A stretch of DNA of 64,000 bases from Magnolia sinica. Taxonomy: Eukaryota > Streptophyta > Magnoliopsida > Magnoliales > Magnoliaceae. Made by a program: the position numbers and the translations under genes. The stretch's first letter is position 1; each line of letters starts with the position of its first letter. Below the pieces are notes generated by a model. That model had not been told where the DNA came from. It saw nothing but the letters and a program-made list of their open reading frames with translations, and did no database searches. Positions 33,190 through 44,521 of this stretch are shown here, piece after piece. Where the stretch lies: positions 77,620,177-77,684,176 of the forward strand of contig NC_080582.1 of assembly GCF_029962835.1 (NCBI RefSeq). The letters run 5' to 3'.

Positions 33190-34144
33190 TGAGAAAAGCG
33201 ATTCGTGATGGAATAAGATTGGTGCTTTCTTAGCAATGTATTAATGTGTAAAGTACAGGTACTGCATGCATGTGAGCTTTCACTTATAGTCTTGTATGTG
33301 GGACATCCAAACCGTGCAAAAGATTCATCAGACCATCAAGATGGCCTTCTATGAAAATCAGGCTGGTCTACTGATTAGATCATCCAAGCTTGTATGTTGA
33401 TTTGGACGATTAGACATCCATTGATTTATACAAATCAGACATAATTATTCCTAATTAGTTCTCATAGGGAATGTTGAAGTATGACCATTGATTTGACAAA
33501 CCGTCTATATATTTATATCTTAATATGTCAAGGAGTTCAGTGAGCCACTCAAATCATAATTGTAACGAAAGCGGATTGCCAACCACACCACACCATAGAT
33601 GAATCTTGCATTTAATGCAACACAAGCTTATTATTGCGTTGGATCTAACTCATTTTCGTGCACATACCTTAAAATATATGAGAGAAGGGATGGACGGTGT
33701 GAATAAACAGATACATCACAGTGGGCTGGCCCATAGAACTGCCCGTTCGGGGCTAGAGACCGGAGGGTAGGGCGAAATCGAGTCCAATTGTAAGACCATC
33801 TGACTGTTAATTTTGAAAAAAAAAAAAAACTCATCTAAACCACTGGGCTTAGATAAGTCAATTGAATACTCACTGTGATGATCTAAACTGTTCAATTAGT
33901 GGGCCATTAAATGCTAAATCTTTTAGCGAGCGTACAATCAAGCCCTGACCATTCCCACGTGTAGATTAAAACAAGAATACTCTCGCACGTTAGCATGCTC
34001 GCATGGGAAACAAGGCCCACTCGCATGAAAAAAACAAAATAATAAGAAAGAAAGAATCCTCGAGCGTGAAACACTTCTTTCCGTTTTCTCTGTTGGAACG
34101 CACCAAGGATCCCACTAATACTAACTTAATAAATAAACTTTTTT
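33190..34144. other. Intergenic, MITE-like debris
   Basis: It holds pieces such as GGATGGACGGTGTGAATAAA and CATCACAGTGGGCTGGCCC near 33,690-33,735 that resemble MITE arms. No gene is seen. Confidence 0.4.
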
Positions 34145-34555
34145 GGACCCACCGTGATTGAATGTGGTTTATCCACGCCGTTCATCCGTTTTTCCAGCTC
34201 ATTTTAGAGGTTAATCTGACATTGAATCATATCCAAATCTCAAATGGACCACTCCATAAGGAAACAATCGGAATAATGATTTCCACCATTGAAATCTTCT
34301 TAGGGCCTACAGTGATTTTTATTTGTCATCTAACCTGTTCATAAGATTAAAAATATATGGATGAAGGGAAAAAAATTATGAGATTGATCCAAAACTTATG
34401 TGGCACTCCAAGAATTTTACGTTCAATTAACACTGTTTATTGAGATGTGGTCCAATTAAAACTTGGATATGCTTCATTTTTGGGCTAAATTTCTAAATTT
34501 ATCTTATAAAATGGATGACAAGAGTGGATAAGATACATAAATAATGGTGGACCCC
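34145..34555. mobile_element. Long-TIR MITE (GTGGRCCCACC family)
   Basis: Outer arms of about 60 bp are inverted repeats: GGACCCACCGTGATTGAATG at the left and, reverse complemented, GGGGTCCACCATTATTTATG at the right. The middle has the family phrases AATGGACCACTCC and TTCCACCATTGAAATC. It is the cleanest small copy of a family seen many times in this window. Confidence 0.75.
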
Positions 34556-34671
34556 AAAGAGTTTCCGGGGAACTTCCTCTTCCTTTTCTTTCGTTCCGGA
34601 AATTCGGAAACGGATTTCCTGCCAAAGCCTTCCCGAAGAAGTTCCTGCGCAAGGATGTTGGGTGGGGGCAC

Positions 34672-35520
34672 AGAAATGTTTGTAAGAAATCCACCCCGTC
34701 CATCCGTTTTTAGAGATGATTTTAAGACCTTATAAACGGTTTGGATAGCATATAAACATTAATGTGGTGCCCCATGAAGGTTTCAACGGTAGGCATTTCT
34801 TTTCCAAAATTTCCCCCTCGTGTGACCCAATTGAGTTTTGTATCTACTTCATTTTTAGTTGCACGTCATAAAATGGGCTTGCAAAACGGATGGACGGAAT
34901 GGATTTATCACATACATTGAAGTGGGCCCCACCCAGCATCCTTCCACACGAACATGCGAAAGGTATTCGCAGGAAATCCGCGTCCCGGCCGGAATTCGAT
35001 CAATCCATGAAATCAACCCTAAATAGATCCTACCCGTTCAAACGGTTAAATCTCATCCGTGCAACACTAATCCAATCCAACCTAGTAAGAAACCACAGGC
35101 GTCATGACAGAACTGTTTACGAAAGTTTTTTTTTTTTAAAAGAAACTTCGGATCCAAGAATGAATCCAGACCGTTCGTTCTTCGCAGCAGGATTTCCGGA
35201 TCTTAGTGGAGTCCAAGAGATGGCTATAAAAACCCTACCTGACGAGAGAAAGAGAGATACAGGAAGGGCAACTTCTAGAAGCTCCTTTGCAGAGATTGCT
35301 GAGCTGCATTTCGATATTGCTCAAGAGACCCGGCCTCTTTGCATAATATAAAAGTGGGGCTCTTGATATGACATCCTTAATCTTTGGATTTGTGACTTAT
35401 AGACATAGTTAAAACTAATAATTTAGAATCTTGTTATTTTGTTTTCACTGTGGTGACTTATTGAAAATTCATATTGCTATTTTCTGTTTTTGAGGGCATT
35501 ATCCCAAACATGAAGCAGAT
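34672..35520 (+). repeat. Duplicated F-box-type 5' region, copy A
   Basis: It is nearly identical to parts of 37983-38705. It holds a MITE half (34,672-34,940), then GGATCTTAGTGGAGTCCAAG and a TATA-type core GGCTATAAAAACCCTACC at about 35,222, followed by a GAGAGAAAGAGAG leader. The end (TTTTGTTTTCACTGTGGTG, then TATTGCTATTTTCTG) is also shared with 57,780-57,843. It looks like promoter plus leader without a coding part. The long open frame 34,890-35,351 is not a known protein. Confidence 0.7.
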
Positions 35521-35554
35521 CCAATTATCAGGGGGACTGTCAGTTATTACCTTT

Positions 35555-35830
35555 GGGAGAGTATCCTAGTGTGTGCAATAGTTCCTTTAATTATCTTAAG
35601 GTGAGCATCCAAGTGTGTACAATAAGCTAATTGAATATTTTCGGGTGAGCGTCAAAGCGTGTGCAATATTCTCTAGCTAAGCGCTTACGTGTGTGCAATA
35701 GACCATGTACTTAATCAATTGTGATCGGGTTGGATAAGTGCCCAGGTTTGTCCAATTTACCAATTATTATGTATTCAGTTGATTGTGGTGAATTGGGTGA
35801 GTGCCCAGGTGTGTACAGGAGGCCAGATTT
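35555..35830. repeat. Degenerate array of GTGAGCATCCAAGTGTGTACAA
   Basis: Six loose units spaced roughly 40-60 bp apart, each with GTGAGYRYCCARGTGTGTRC followed by AAT or a variant. A related, shorter array is at 38,905-39,160. It is non-coding. Confidence 0.7.
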
Positions 35831-36496
35831 GTACGCCCCACAAAGATTTGTTAATAGTGTAAGCCCGACTGAATGAAACTTGCTCTAAATGTTTTATTGA
35901 TAACGGTACCGAGAAAGTTCATCCACACATACATACTCCTACATGCCAAATTCTGAGGTGTTACACCAGGACTCACCGAAGATGGTGCAGCTCTTAATGT
36001 GGGCCCCACCTTCACGTAAGTATTCTATATCTACATCGTCCATTTTAGGGCATCAATCCACGTCCTTTTCTCAGCGGTCTCCAAAACAGAGTTAATGAAT
36101 TAGAACCGTCACCATCAGTTACAGGGCCCGGGTTCAGGCTCGGGATGGGCTTTGTAGCGGATTCTTAGGTCATGCTTGGGCTTCACCCGTTGTGGCGCGG
36201 GCTGTTTTTGGACCTCCATTGAGTGGTACGGGCCGGCCTTTGACAGATGTTTAGACTGGCCCTAACCCGTCCCATTGATACACCTGCTTTCTAAATACAA
36301 CAAGCAGTGTAGTTGTAGAGCGTACACCTTAAACCGTACACCATCGTTCAATTAAAGCATGGCATGACCTTTGATATGATAAACCAATCACATCTCTACA
36401 CCCTGACATGCAAAGCAGGTCCGTGAGCTACTCAAATCATTGTTTTAAGCCCATCTGACCATTCAATTAAAGCACGGTATGATAAAATGATCTGAA
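35831..36496. other. Intergenic, no gene
   Basis: Near 35,920-35,985 it holds a phrase (ACATACTCCTACATGCCAAA, GAGGTGTTACAC) that recurs at 57,315 and 58,025. Nothing else is supported. Confidence 0.4.
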
Positions 36497-37335
36497 AAAA
36501 TGTACGGATGGCATGGATGAAACACATACAACATGGTGGCCGACAGAGCACCGACCACCAGCCATTGGCTGGTGCCAAGGGAGTAGCCAATCCGTTTCCC
36601 TTCTTTTTGTTTCCTTTGGAACGCACGGACGCGAATTTCCTGCAAGAGACTTTCGCAGGAAGTTCCTGCGCCGGAAACTTAGGTGAAGTTCCAGCACCGG
36701 AAACTTAGTTGTAGCCCACCCTGATGTCTGTGAGACATCCATCCCGTTCATCCGTTTTGTGTGCTCATTTTTTGAGAAGAATCCAAAACTCAAGTGGACC
36801 GCACTAAAGGAAAAGTTGGGTTGGAAAATTCCTACCGTCTCCCTTCTTTTTGTTTCCTTTGGAACGCACCAAGGATCCGGCGGATGAAATCCGATTCCGT
36901 ATTGAGTAAACTTTGTTGGGCCCACCGTGAATGTATGTGGTTTATCCAAGCCGTCCATATGTTTTTCAGCTCATTTTAAGGGTTGAGCCAAGCTTAAAAA
37001 TATCTAAATCTCAAGTGGACTACACCACATAAAATAGGCAGAATAATGATTTCCACCGTTGAAACCTTATAGGGCCCACAGTAATGTTTATTTGTCATCC
37101 AAACTCTTCATGAGATCACACAGATATGAATGTGAGGAAAACACAAATATCGGCATGATCCAAAACTTGTAGAATTTTTCAACGGTAGGTGTTCATTAAA
37201 TTCATACCGTTTCTTGTGATGTGATCCAAATGAGTTTTAAAATGCTTCATTTTTTGTCTAAAGCATTAAAATTATCTGATAAAATGGATGGACGGAGTGG
37301 ATAAAATAAATAAATCACGCTGGGCCCCACCGATA
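36497..37335. mobile_element. MITE cluster (partial copies plus one full copy)
   Basis: One arm lies at 36,497-36,601, ending AGTAGCCAATCCGTTTCCC. A second partial copy starts TAGCCCACCCTGATGTC at about 36,713. A full copy runs about 36,918-37,335, with arms GGGCCCACCGTGAATGTATG and, reverse complemented, GGTGGGGCCCAGCGTGATTT. Open frames on both strands are chance products of the arms. Confidence 0.65.
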
Positions 37336-37379
37336 GATAAAACTTCGAAACACATTGCTGCATACGCCCGCGATTTCCG

Positions 37380-37437
37380 AACCAGGAGGAATGGCTATAA
37401 TAAAAACCCTACCTAATGATAGGAAGAGAGAAAACAG
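37380..37437 (+). promoter_or_regulatory. TATA-type promoter core, copy C
   Basis: GGCTATAATAAAAACCCTAC followed by a GAGAGAAAACAGAG leader, like copies A (35,222) and B (38,380). Confidence 0.5.
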
Positions 37438-37445
37438 AGATTCAA

Positions 37446-37974
37446 GGGGTGCACACGGGGTTTGGTCCGGGTTCCTGGGGTGAAATCGAACCGAACCATT
37501 CCTAATGGTTCTAGGAAATTTGGAATCGAAACCGGACCGTTGGCACCCTAGAACCGAATCGAAACCGAACCGTTAAAACCGGTTCGATTCCGGATCGATT
37601 CCACGATTCGGGCTTTTATAATCCAACCCAATTGCAAGCCCATGTCCATCCATGTTGTGGTCCATTTGATGAATAGTTTAGATGTTGTATAAGGTGTTCA
37701 AAAATACGTTTACGAAAATAATTATTCTAGAGAAAATAATTATAAGATATGCAAAAATACATCGGTTCGGTTCCACGGCTCGGATCCACGGTTTAGTTCT
37801 ACGGATCGGTTCACGGTTCGGTTCGGTTCTATATACCCCCAAACCAAGAACCGAACCGATGTCACCGGTTCTTTGATTTTTGGAACCGGAACCGGTGCAC
37901 TCTAGAACCGGATCAAACCGGACCGTTTGGTTCTAGCCCGGTTCCACGGTTCTACCGATTAAATGTGCACCCCT
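37446..37974. mobile_element. hAT-type MITE rich in GGTTCGG/CCGAACC
   Basis: The ends GGGGTGCACAC and GTGCACCCCT are inverted. The perfect 8-bp flanks AGATTCAA (37438-37445, 37975-37982) are the hAT duplication length. Between them, GGTTCGGTTC, CCGAACCG and ACCGGTTC are repeated dozens of times. No coding capacity. Confidence 0.85.
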
Positions 37975-37982
37975 AGATTCAA

Positions 37983-38760
37983 CCACGAAATGTTTGTGAG
38001 AAATCTACCCCGTCCATCCATTTTTAGAGATGATTTTAAGACCTTATAAACGGTTTGGATAGCATATAAACATTAATGTGGTGCCCCATGAAGGTTTCAA
38101 CGGTAGGCATTTCTTTTCCAAAATTTCCCTCTCGTGTGACCCAATTGAGTTTTGTATCTACTTCATTTCTAGGTGCACGTCATAAAATGGGCTTGCAAAA
38201 CGGATGGACGGAATGGATTTATCACATACATTGAAGTGGGCCCCACCCAGCATCCTTCCACACGAACTTGATGCGGAAATCGGATTGCGTACTGAGTAAA
38301 AGAAACTTCGGCTCCAAGAATGATTCCAGACCGTTCGTTCTTCGCAGCAGGATTTCCGGATCTTAGTGGAGTCCAAGAGATGGCTATACAAACCCTACCT
38401 GACGAGAGAAAGAGAGATACAGGAAGGATAAAGGAATTGAGTCGAAACCGAGTCAGAGCTGAGTCAGGGCGAGTTACGCCGAGTTTAGTCTGATTTAATA
38501 AAGTGAGTTGCCGCTTACCTCTTCTCGCATTAGTAATCTCATATGAGCATGATTCAAAATTCGATTCAAGAATGTTAGACTTATGTAACATTATCGTTGG
38601 ATTTGTGACTTCTTTAGTAGTTTGAATTTATGAATTGGAATTTCGTTATTTTGTTTTCACTGTCGTCACTTGTTGAAAATTCATATTGCTATTTTCTGTT
38701 TTTGAGGTTATCTTTTGAGAGGGTATAAATTTGAGACGATCTTAATGATTTATGTAAAAT
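37983..38760 (+). repeat. Duplicated F-box-type 5' region, copy B
   Basis: It matches copy A from AAATGTTTGTGAGAAATC (37,988) through the TATA-type core, here mutated to GGCTATACAAACCCTACC at about 38,380. It continues through GAGTCAGAGCTGAGTCAGGG to TATTGCTATTTTCTGTTTTT. The later part is shared with 57,592-57,880. It is the copy nearest the F-box gene and could supply its promoter and first leader exon, with the intron ending at the TTTTTTTTCCAG near 39,856. Confidence 0.6.
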
Positions 38761-38904
38761 TTAATGATCTATGGTTAGAAATCTTATAATTACATTAATA
38801 TATTTTGACGCCTCAAAAAGTCTTAAAAATTAAGTGCTTGATTGTGAAAGACTTTGGAAAGAACTTTGTTTGATTCATGCATTGCAGGGTTGAAAACTCC
38901 AATT

Positions 38905-39160
38905 ATTACCTTTGGGTAAGTATCCTGGTGTGTACAATAGGTCCCTTAATTACCTTATGGTGAGCATCCAAGTGTGTACAATAATCGTTTGCAATATTCT
39001 CCAGCTAAGCACTTACGTGTGTGCAATAGACAGTATACTTCATCAATTGTATTTGGGTTAGATAAGTGCCCGGGTGTGTCCAATTTACCAATTATTGTCT
39101 GGTGTTTATTCTATTGAACGTAGCGAATTGGGTGAGTGCCCGAGTGTGTACAAGAGGCCA
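38905..39160. repeat. Second GTGAGCATCCAAGTGTGT array
   Basis: It has four to five units like those of 35,555-35,830 and the same flanking order (F-box-type 5' region, then array). Confidence 0.65.
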
Positions 39161-39219
39161 GATTTGCAGGCCTGACAGATATTTGTGAAAGTTCATGCAC
39201 ACTTACATGCTCCTGCATA

Positions 39220-39615
39220 CCAACACTGTCCCTCCGTTTTTTTAATATTTTTTTAGGGCATTATCCCAAACATGAAGCAGATCCAATTATGGGGGGAATG
39301 TTTCATAAGAAACTGTGGTGATTGAACCACCTACAATTAAAAACTTCTTAAGACACACCTTAATGTTTCCGTAGTGTTTATTTGCCATCTAATCTATTGA
39401 TAAGGTCACATAGGCATGGATGAAGGGAAAAAATAGATATTAGCTTGATCCAGAACCTCCATGGCCTATTAAAGGTTAATAATCATTAATTCTAATGAAA
39501 CGGTCTATCCAATAATTGGATTTACTTCATGTTTAGGATAATACCCTAAAATGATCCGGAAAAACAGATGGATGGAGTAGATACATAATACATATATCAA
39601 GGTGGGGCCCACAAT
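39220..39615. mobile_element. MITE copy upstream of the F-box gene
   Basis: The right arm ATACATATATCAAGGTGGGG with CCCACAATAAG and the inner phrases (GCAGATCCAATTAT, CCGTAGTGTTTATTTGCCAT) belong to the same MITE family. The left arm is poor. Confidence 0.5.
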
Positions 39616-39913
39616 AAGGGCCTCACCATCTTGATGAGGCCGGGGTCTCACCAAATCCACTTGCACTGGTGATTGCTACAAATTTTAAATTCTTTAAGTT
39701 TTATGAGCCTAATTTAGTAGTATAAGCTAAAGCATGTTTGGATTTGAGATGTATTATTGATTTACTTTGCTCCAAGTATTTTTGTAATAGAAATGTAATA
39801 TTTACCATGATCCCTTCATCTAATATCATTTTTTTTTTTCACTTTTTTTTTCCAGCTCCAAGGAAACACAGTTGCATAATCTTGAGTGATCAGTAATATT
39901 GAGAAGGATATAC

Positions 39914-41152
39914 ATGGCTGACTGGTCCCAACTTCAAAATGAACTGTTACGTACAATCGCGGAATTACTATCTGCCAATAGGGATTATCTAGCATTTCGT
40001 GCCACTTGCAAGTCATGGCGATCAGCCGTAGAGGAAATGCCTCTTCATTACCCTTACCAGCTACCACTGTTAATGCTTCCATATGACAAGAACGTCAAGG
40101 CCTACAGTGCCTTTAGTTTATCTGATAACAAGATATTTTACCTCAAGCTATCAGAGGTTCATGGGCGAAGGTATTGTGGTTCTTCCAATGGTTGGCTGGT
40201 TGCAGTAGATGAGACCCCTGTCATTCGTTTATTTAATCCATTTACTAAGACCCAGATCGAACTTCCTCCAATAACAACGTTTTCCGAAGTACTAGGGTTT
40301 GACAAATCCAGAGTGGGTGCAGAGTACAATGTACGGTCTTTATTCGATGGTGTAGTAGAAACTCCAAACTCGGAATGGATAAGAACCCGCTTTATAAAAA
40401 AGGCTGTGGTATCCTCAGACCCTACATCGAACCCCAACTATGTTGTTATGGCCATCCATGGTGAGCTTCAAAAATTAGCATTCTGTAGACATGGAGACAA
40501 GGAGTGGACCGTAATTGAAAAGATATGGTGTCCTTATTGTGACATTGTGTGTTATAAAGAACAATTCTATGTGGTAGACTCTAATGGAAGAGTTGCAATT
40601 TGCAACATTGATGGGCCTCCCGATGCAGTGGAGGTCATGCCACAAATGAATATCTATGTGCCGCTACAAAGGGATATCTATCAACAGACAATGTATTTAG
40701 TGGAATCAATGGGGGAGCTGTTACAGGTTGTTAGATATTGTCAAGACATTCATACCGGTGAGGATGTTAGATATTGTGAAGACATTCATAATTGGATATA
40801 TTATACCGTTAGATTTAAAGTTTTTAAGATGGATATAAGTAGGGGGAAGAGGTTTGAGGTGAAAACTCTTGGTGATTGTATGTTGTTCTTAGGCTCAAAT
40901 TACTCATTATCTCTCTCGGCTCACGATTTTCCCAGATTCAAAAGAAATTGTATTTACTTTACTGATGACGCAGTATATTCGTATAAGGCTGGTGTACGAG
41001 GGGGTCATGATTTAGGCATGTTCAACTTGGAGGATAATAGCATCACATCCTTGCCATGCCAATACCATTCAAGCAATGACTTGGGAATGATTTGGCCTCC
41101 ACCCATATGGTTGCACACATCTTATCGTCGTAATGATGCGTTGGAAGAATAA
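39914..41152 (+). CDS. F-box protein with DUF295 domain (SKIP23-like)
   Basis: This is a single-exon gene of 412 residues and the only intact coding gene I can support. The first ATG in frame (39914, MADWSQLQNELLRTIAELL) opens an F-box: LQNELLRTIAEL, then YLAFRATCKSWRSAVEEMP, residues about 5-45. F-box proteins bind SKP1 and bring targets to SCF ubiquitin ligases. The rest fits the plant DUF295 family: GSSNGWLVAVDETPVIRLFN at about 90-110, IELPPITTF, and a C-terminal IYFTDDAVYSYKAG with FNLEDNSITSLPC. The length is usual for the family. A 12-residue tandem duplication (VRYCQDIHTGED / VRYCEDIHNW) lies at about 275-300. Upstream, TTTTTTTTCCAG at about 39,856 looks like the end of a leader intron. 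The target is unknown. Confidence 0.9.
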   Translation: MADWSQLQNELLRTIAELLSANRDYLAFRATCKSWRSAVEEMPLHYPYQLPLLMLPYDKNVKAYSAFSLSDNKIFYLKLSEVHGRRYCGSSNGWLVAVDETPVIRLFNPFTKTQIELPPITTFSEVLGFDKSRVGAEYNVRSLFDGVVETPNSEWIRTRFIKKAVVSSDPTSNPNYVVMAIHGELQKLAFCRHGDKEWTVIEKIWCPYCDIVCYKEQFYVVDSNGRVAICNIDGPPDAVEVMPQMNIYVPLQRDIYQQTMYLVESMGELLQVVRYCQDIHTGEDVRYCEDIHNWIYYTVRFKVFKMDISRGKRFEVKTLGDCMLFLGSNYSLSLSAHDFPRFKRNCIYFTDDAVYSYKAGVRGGHDLGMFNLEDNSITSLPCQYHSSNDLGMIWPPPIWLHTSYRRNDALEE

Positions 41153-42073
41153 TTGCATTTAATGTTTTTTTTTTTTAAAATTATTTCTCAAATACACATT
41201 GGATTAACATTATTTCTTTCCACTATTCTTGTTAGTTTATATTATTAGATGTTTAGTAATTTGATGAGAGAGTGAAGAAGTAAACTTGGAAGTTTGACCA
41301 TAATATCTATGTGCATTTAGAAATTTAGATTTTCATTTTCTTACTAAGTTCTATGAAGTTAAACATACAATAGAAACAAGTTTTCATAGTTAAGTTGCTT
41401 CAATTCCAATCTGAAGTTAGATTGTTTTGCTTTATATTGATTATACAAGGAGGTCAGTGTAACAGTAATCACCTAATTGGAGGACTTATTACCTCCGTCT
41501 AATGGTTATTCACCTGTCCATGTGGGGTCCACCATCAGCATACTCATCATGCTAATCCAAATATAATTCATTAATGCAAAACCCATAACAGAGCAATTAA
41601 GACAGAGACATTGATGACTAAAAAGCTTCCAAATTGTGTGAGGCTAGCCATGTCTTTTTATTGTGCACGCCTACACTTTTTTTTTTTTTTTGCCATCAAT
41701 AGATGCTCTCACCTTAGATGGATGGATAGCCCAAAATTCAGGTCATTCCAAATAATTTTAGATGTATTCAGAACGATTTGATATGGGTTTGGCCCACTTC
41801 AGATTTGGATTAACCTCACTTTTTAGTTCCAAGGGAAACATGAAAGAGCATACATTATTTGTGGTGGTTCCATGCGGATTTAAAATGGAAGTAATATAGA
41901 GCCTTGACAAAAAAAAAAAAAAAAACACAAGAAAGTAGAAAGCACATAAAAGACGACCCCATGTTTATGTGAAATCCACCCACCTAACAGGTGCATCACC
42001 CCATGCTAGACTAATTGCCGCACAGCCGCCCACACGAACCCTAACCAGCTAACCCTCTCTCTCTCTCCACTCT
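41153..42073. other. Downstream of F-box gene, no gene
   Basis: A/T-rich, with homopolymer T and A runs and weak MITE-like phrases near 41,510-41,890 (GTGGGGTCCACCATCAGCA). Nothing further is supported. Confidence 0.45.
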
Positions 42074-43334
42074 TGTCACACCCCAAAATTCGGGTACAGA
42101 GTGTGCACCCTCAGACTCGAGTTTCAGTTCGTAACTCGTACACAAAGTATACTAATTTAATTTCTTAATCGGTTTAATCAGAGATAATAATTATATTTAA
42201 TATAAGGTTCAACATAATCTCAAGCACACATACATAATACTTAGCACCAATCAACTAAACATATATAAATCTTGACGACCCTTAAAATAAAATGAACCTT
42301 AAAATCATTCACTTATTATACCATTATACTATAATGATATTTATTCCATGCTAACATTATTTCAAAGAAATAAATCTAAATAATTGCTTAAAGTCTCAAA
42401 ATAAATACTAGTATGCATTATCAAACTATGCTAACAAAATAAAACATATAATAAAAAATTGTCTAATGCCGCCACTTCATCTTCAGATAAGTATGCCCAT
42501 GTTTCAGGTGGGTCGTGTTCAGGTACAGTAGATCCTTCCGGTTCTTGCGTCACATCATCTGCTAATAGCTCCTCTGTACGGTTTTTCCATCAATAAAAAT
42601 GTAAGCTGGCCAGGCTTAGTGATATAACCCAGCATGGTTCATAATCATAGTAATTAAAATTACATAAAAATGTATATAAAATGATATGGATGCAAATGGT
42701 GTGTAAATGCATCAGATGAGATGATCGTCCATCTGCTTGGGTTGGAGGTCGTCAACTTGCATCCACCCGTTGGGTAGGCTTCCACCTTTCGGTAGGCTTG
42801 GGTATAGCCCACATCCGGTAATGCTCTATTAAGATTGAACATTTCTTCCAAGGAGGGCCCTTAGGATCGACCATGCATTATGCAATGCAATGAATGAGAG
42901 ATGATATGTAAATGTATATTTTTCATATTTGGCATAGTTGTCTCGATTAAAATATTCACATATAAATTTATCATACAATTATCATATCAAAATATTCAAA
43001 CCAGTAAATCAATCAAACAATCATCATGATTTATTTTAATTTTAATGAATTATGAGACAAGTTGCGTTACTCACTTGAGTTTGGTAGTATTGACTCTGCA
43101 ATGTAATTAGGTTAATTTGAATTCCGGAGTCCTATCAATTATATCAATGATATTATTATTCATTTATTTGTATTACATAGTGGGGTCCACCTTTGATTAA
43201 CATTCTAAGTGGCCAAATCTAAAATAATCAAATAATTAAAATTATATGTTTATGTAAATTTAATTATCAAGATTTAGATTTTCTTTTTAAGATCCTGAAA
43301 TTGAATGTCAAAATCCGTCATAAAACCAAATAAA

Positions 43335-43630
43335 CGACGGACTTCGTCCGTCGCTTGGTCCGTCGCTGTTTACTGGGTCGTTTTTTATTTTCGACGGATA
43401 AAATCCGTCGTTTAATCTGCGATGGATAAGGTCCGTCGCATCATCGCGACGGATATAATCCGTCGTAAAAAATAAAAAATCCGTCAGTAAAATTCAAAAA
43501 ATTGGTCGTCACTTAAAACATTAGCAACGGATAAGATCCGTCGCTAATATGAGTAAGCGACGGACGGCGAATTCGTCGTTGATTTTCAATGTTCAGAAAT
43601 TAGCGACGGATTTGGTCCGTCGCTAAAATA
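43335..43630. repeat. CGACGG palindrome array, left
   Basis: Seven imperfect palindromes of about 20 bp, such as CGACGGACTTCGTCCGTCG and CGACGGATAAAATCCGTCG, with short spacers. Confidence 0.85.
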
Positions 43631-44521
43631 TCTGTGAATACCATAAAATATTGATAAATTATTATTATTATTATTTTAATTTTGCACCTGATAGTCATTC
43701 AAAAAATAATTCACACTATTATTTGATAAGAATCCTATTCACAAAATTGGTAACAACTCGATTCAATAAAAGAGGAAATGACCTAAGTGGCCCACTCCAA
43801 CAAAAATTGACTTTTAACCCTCTAAACACTTGCCCCCCTAAACTAGGACCCATACAAAAGAAATTACCCAGGACTTCATCTATTGGCTATGCCTTGCCTT
43901 GAATTGGCTACTTGGTATCTTCTCTTGTTCAACCTTCTTTTGAGCCCTTCCTACATATATTACAAACAACCAGATTGAATCCAAGAAAAGACTACTTTAG
44001 TCAACCCTTCATATATTACAAATAACCAGCTCAAATCCATGAAAAGTGCATAGTTTAATCAACTGAAACCATTTAACAAAATAAAAGATTAGAATTCATC
44101 CTAGCCATTAGAGGTTCAGGTAAAAGCATTTCTTAACTACATAGCATTCACTGGGAGAGCACAATACAGTTTTTTTTTTTTCACAATGAAAAATTATTCT
44201 CATCCAGAGGGAAAGACTGAAAACAGTTATGTTCTAAAGCATCCAAAGCAAACAGTAGCAACAGATAAATTTGGTCTATGGCTGCTAAACGCTAGAGTTA
44301 ACGTTGTTCCTTGTGTTAAGTTACAATCATTGAGGAAAACAGAAAGCAACATCAGAAACAGTGTTTACCTGATGCAAGGGAAAAAACCGCGTATGGAAAG
44401 AGATAATACCAGAACATAAGTGCAAAATTGACAGATAAACAGAGGCCCACTTTGTACATCAAGCATGCCCTCATCGCCCAGGATCAAAAGGCTGCCATGG
44501 CAATTGACTCACTCTCCCATC
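43631..44521. other. No gene supported
   Basis: It starts with an ATT microsatellite at about 43,660-43,676. Plus-strand open frames at 43,651 and 44,186 show no domain. Confidence 0.4.

Noticed and set aside
34890-35351. 153-codon plus-strand frame
   Set aside because: It runs across a MITE arm, a promoter-like core and a leader; the near-identical copy B does not keep it open.
36467-36958. 163-codon minus-strand frame
   Set aside because: Built from two MITE arms and the repeated CTTTTTGTTTCCTTTGGAACG phrase.
39899-39913. Five extra N-terminal codons for the F-box protein
   Set aside because: They would need a TTG start; the ATG at 39914 gives the usual family N-terminus.
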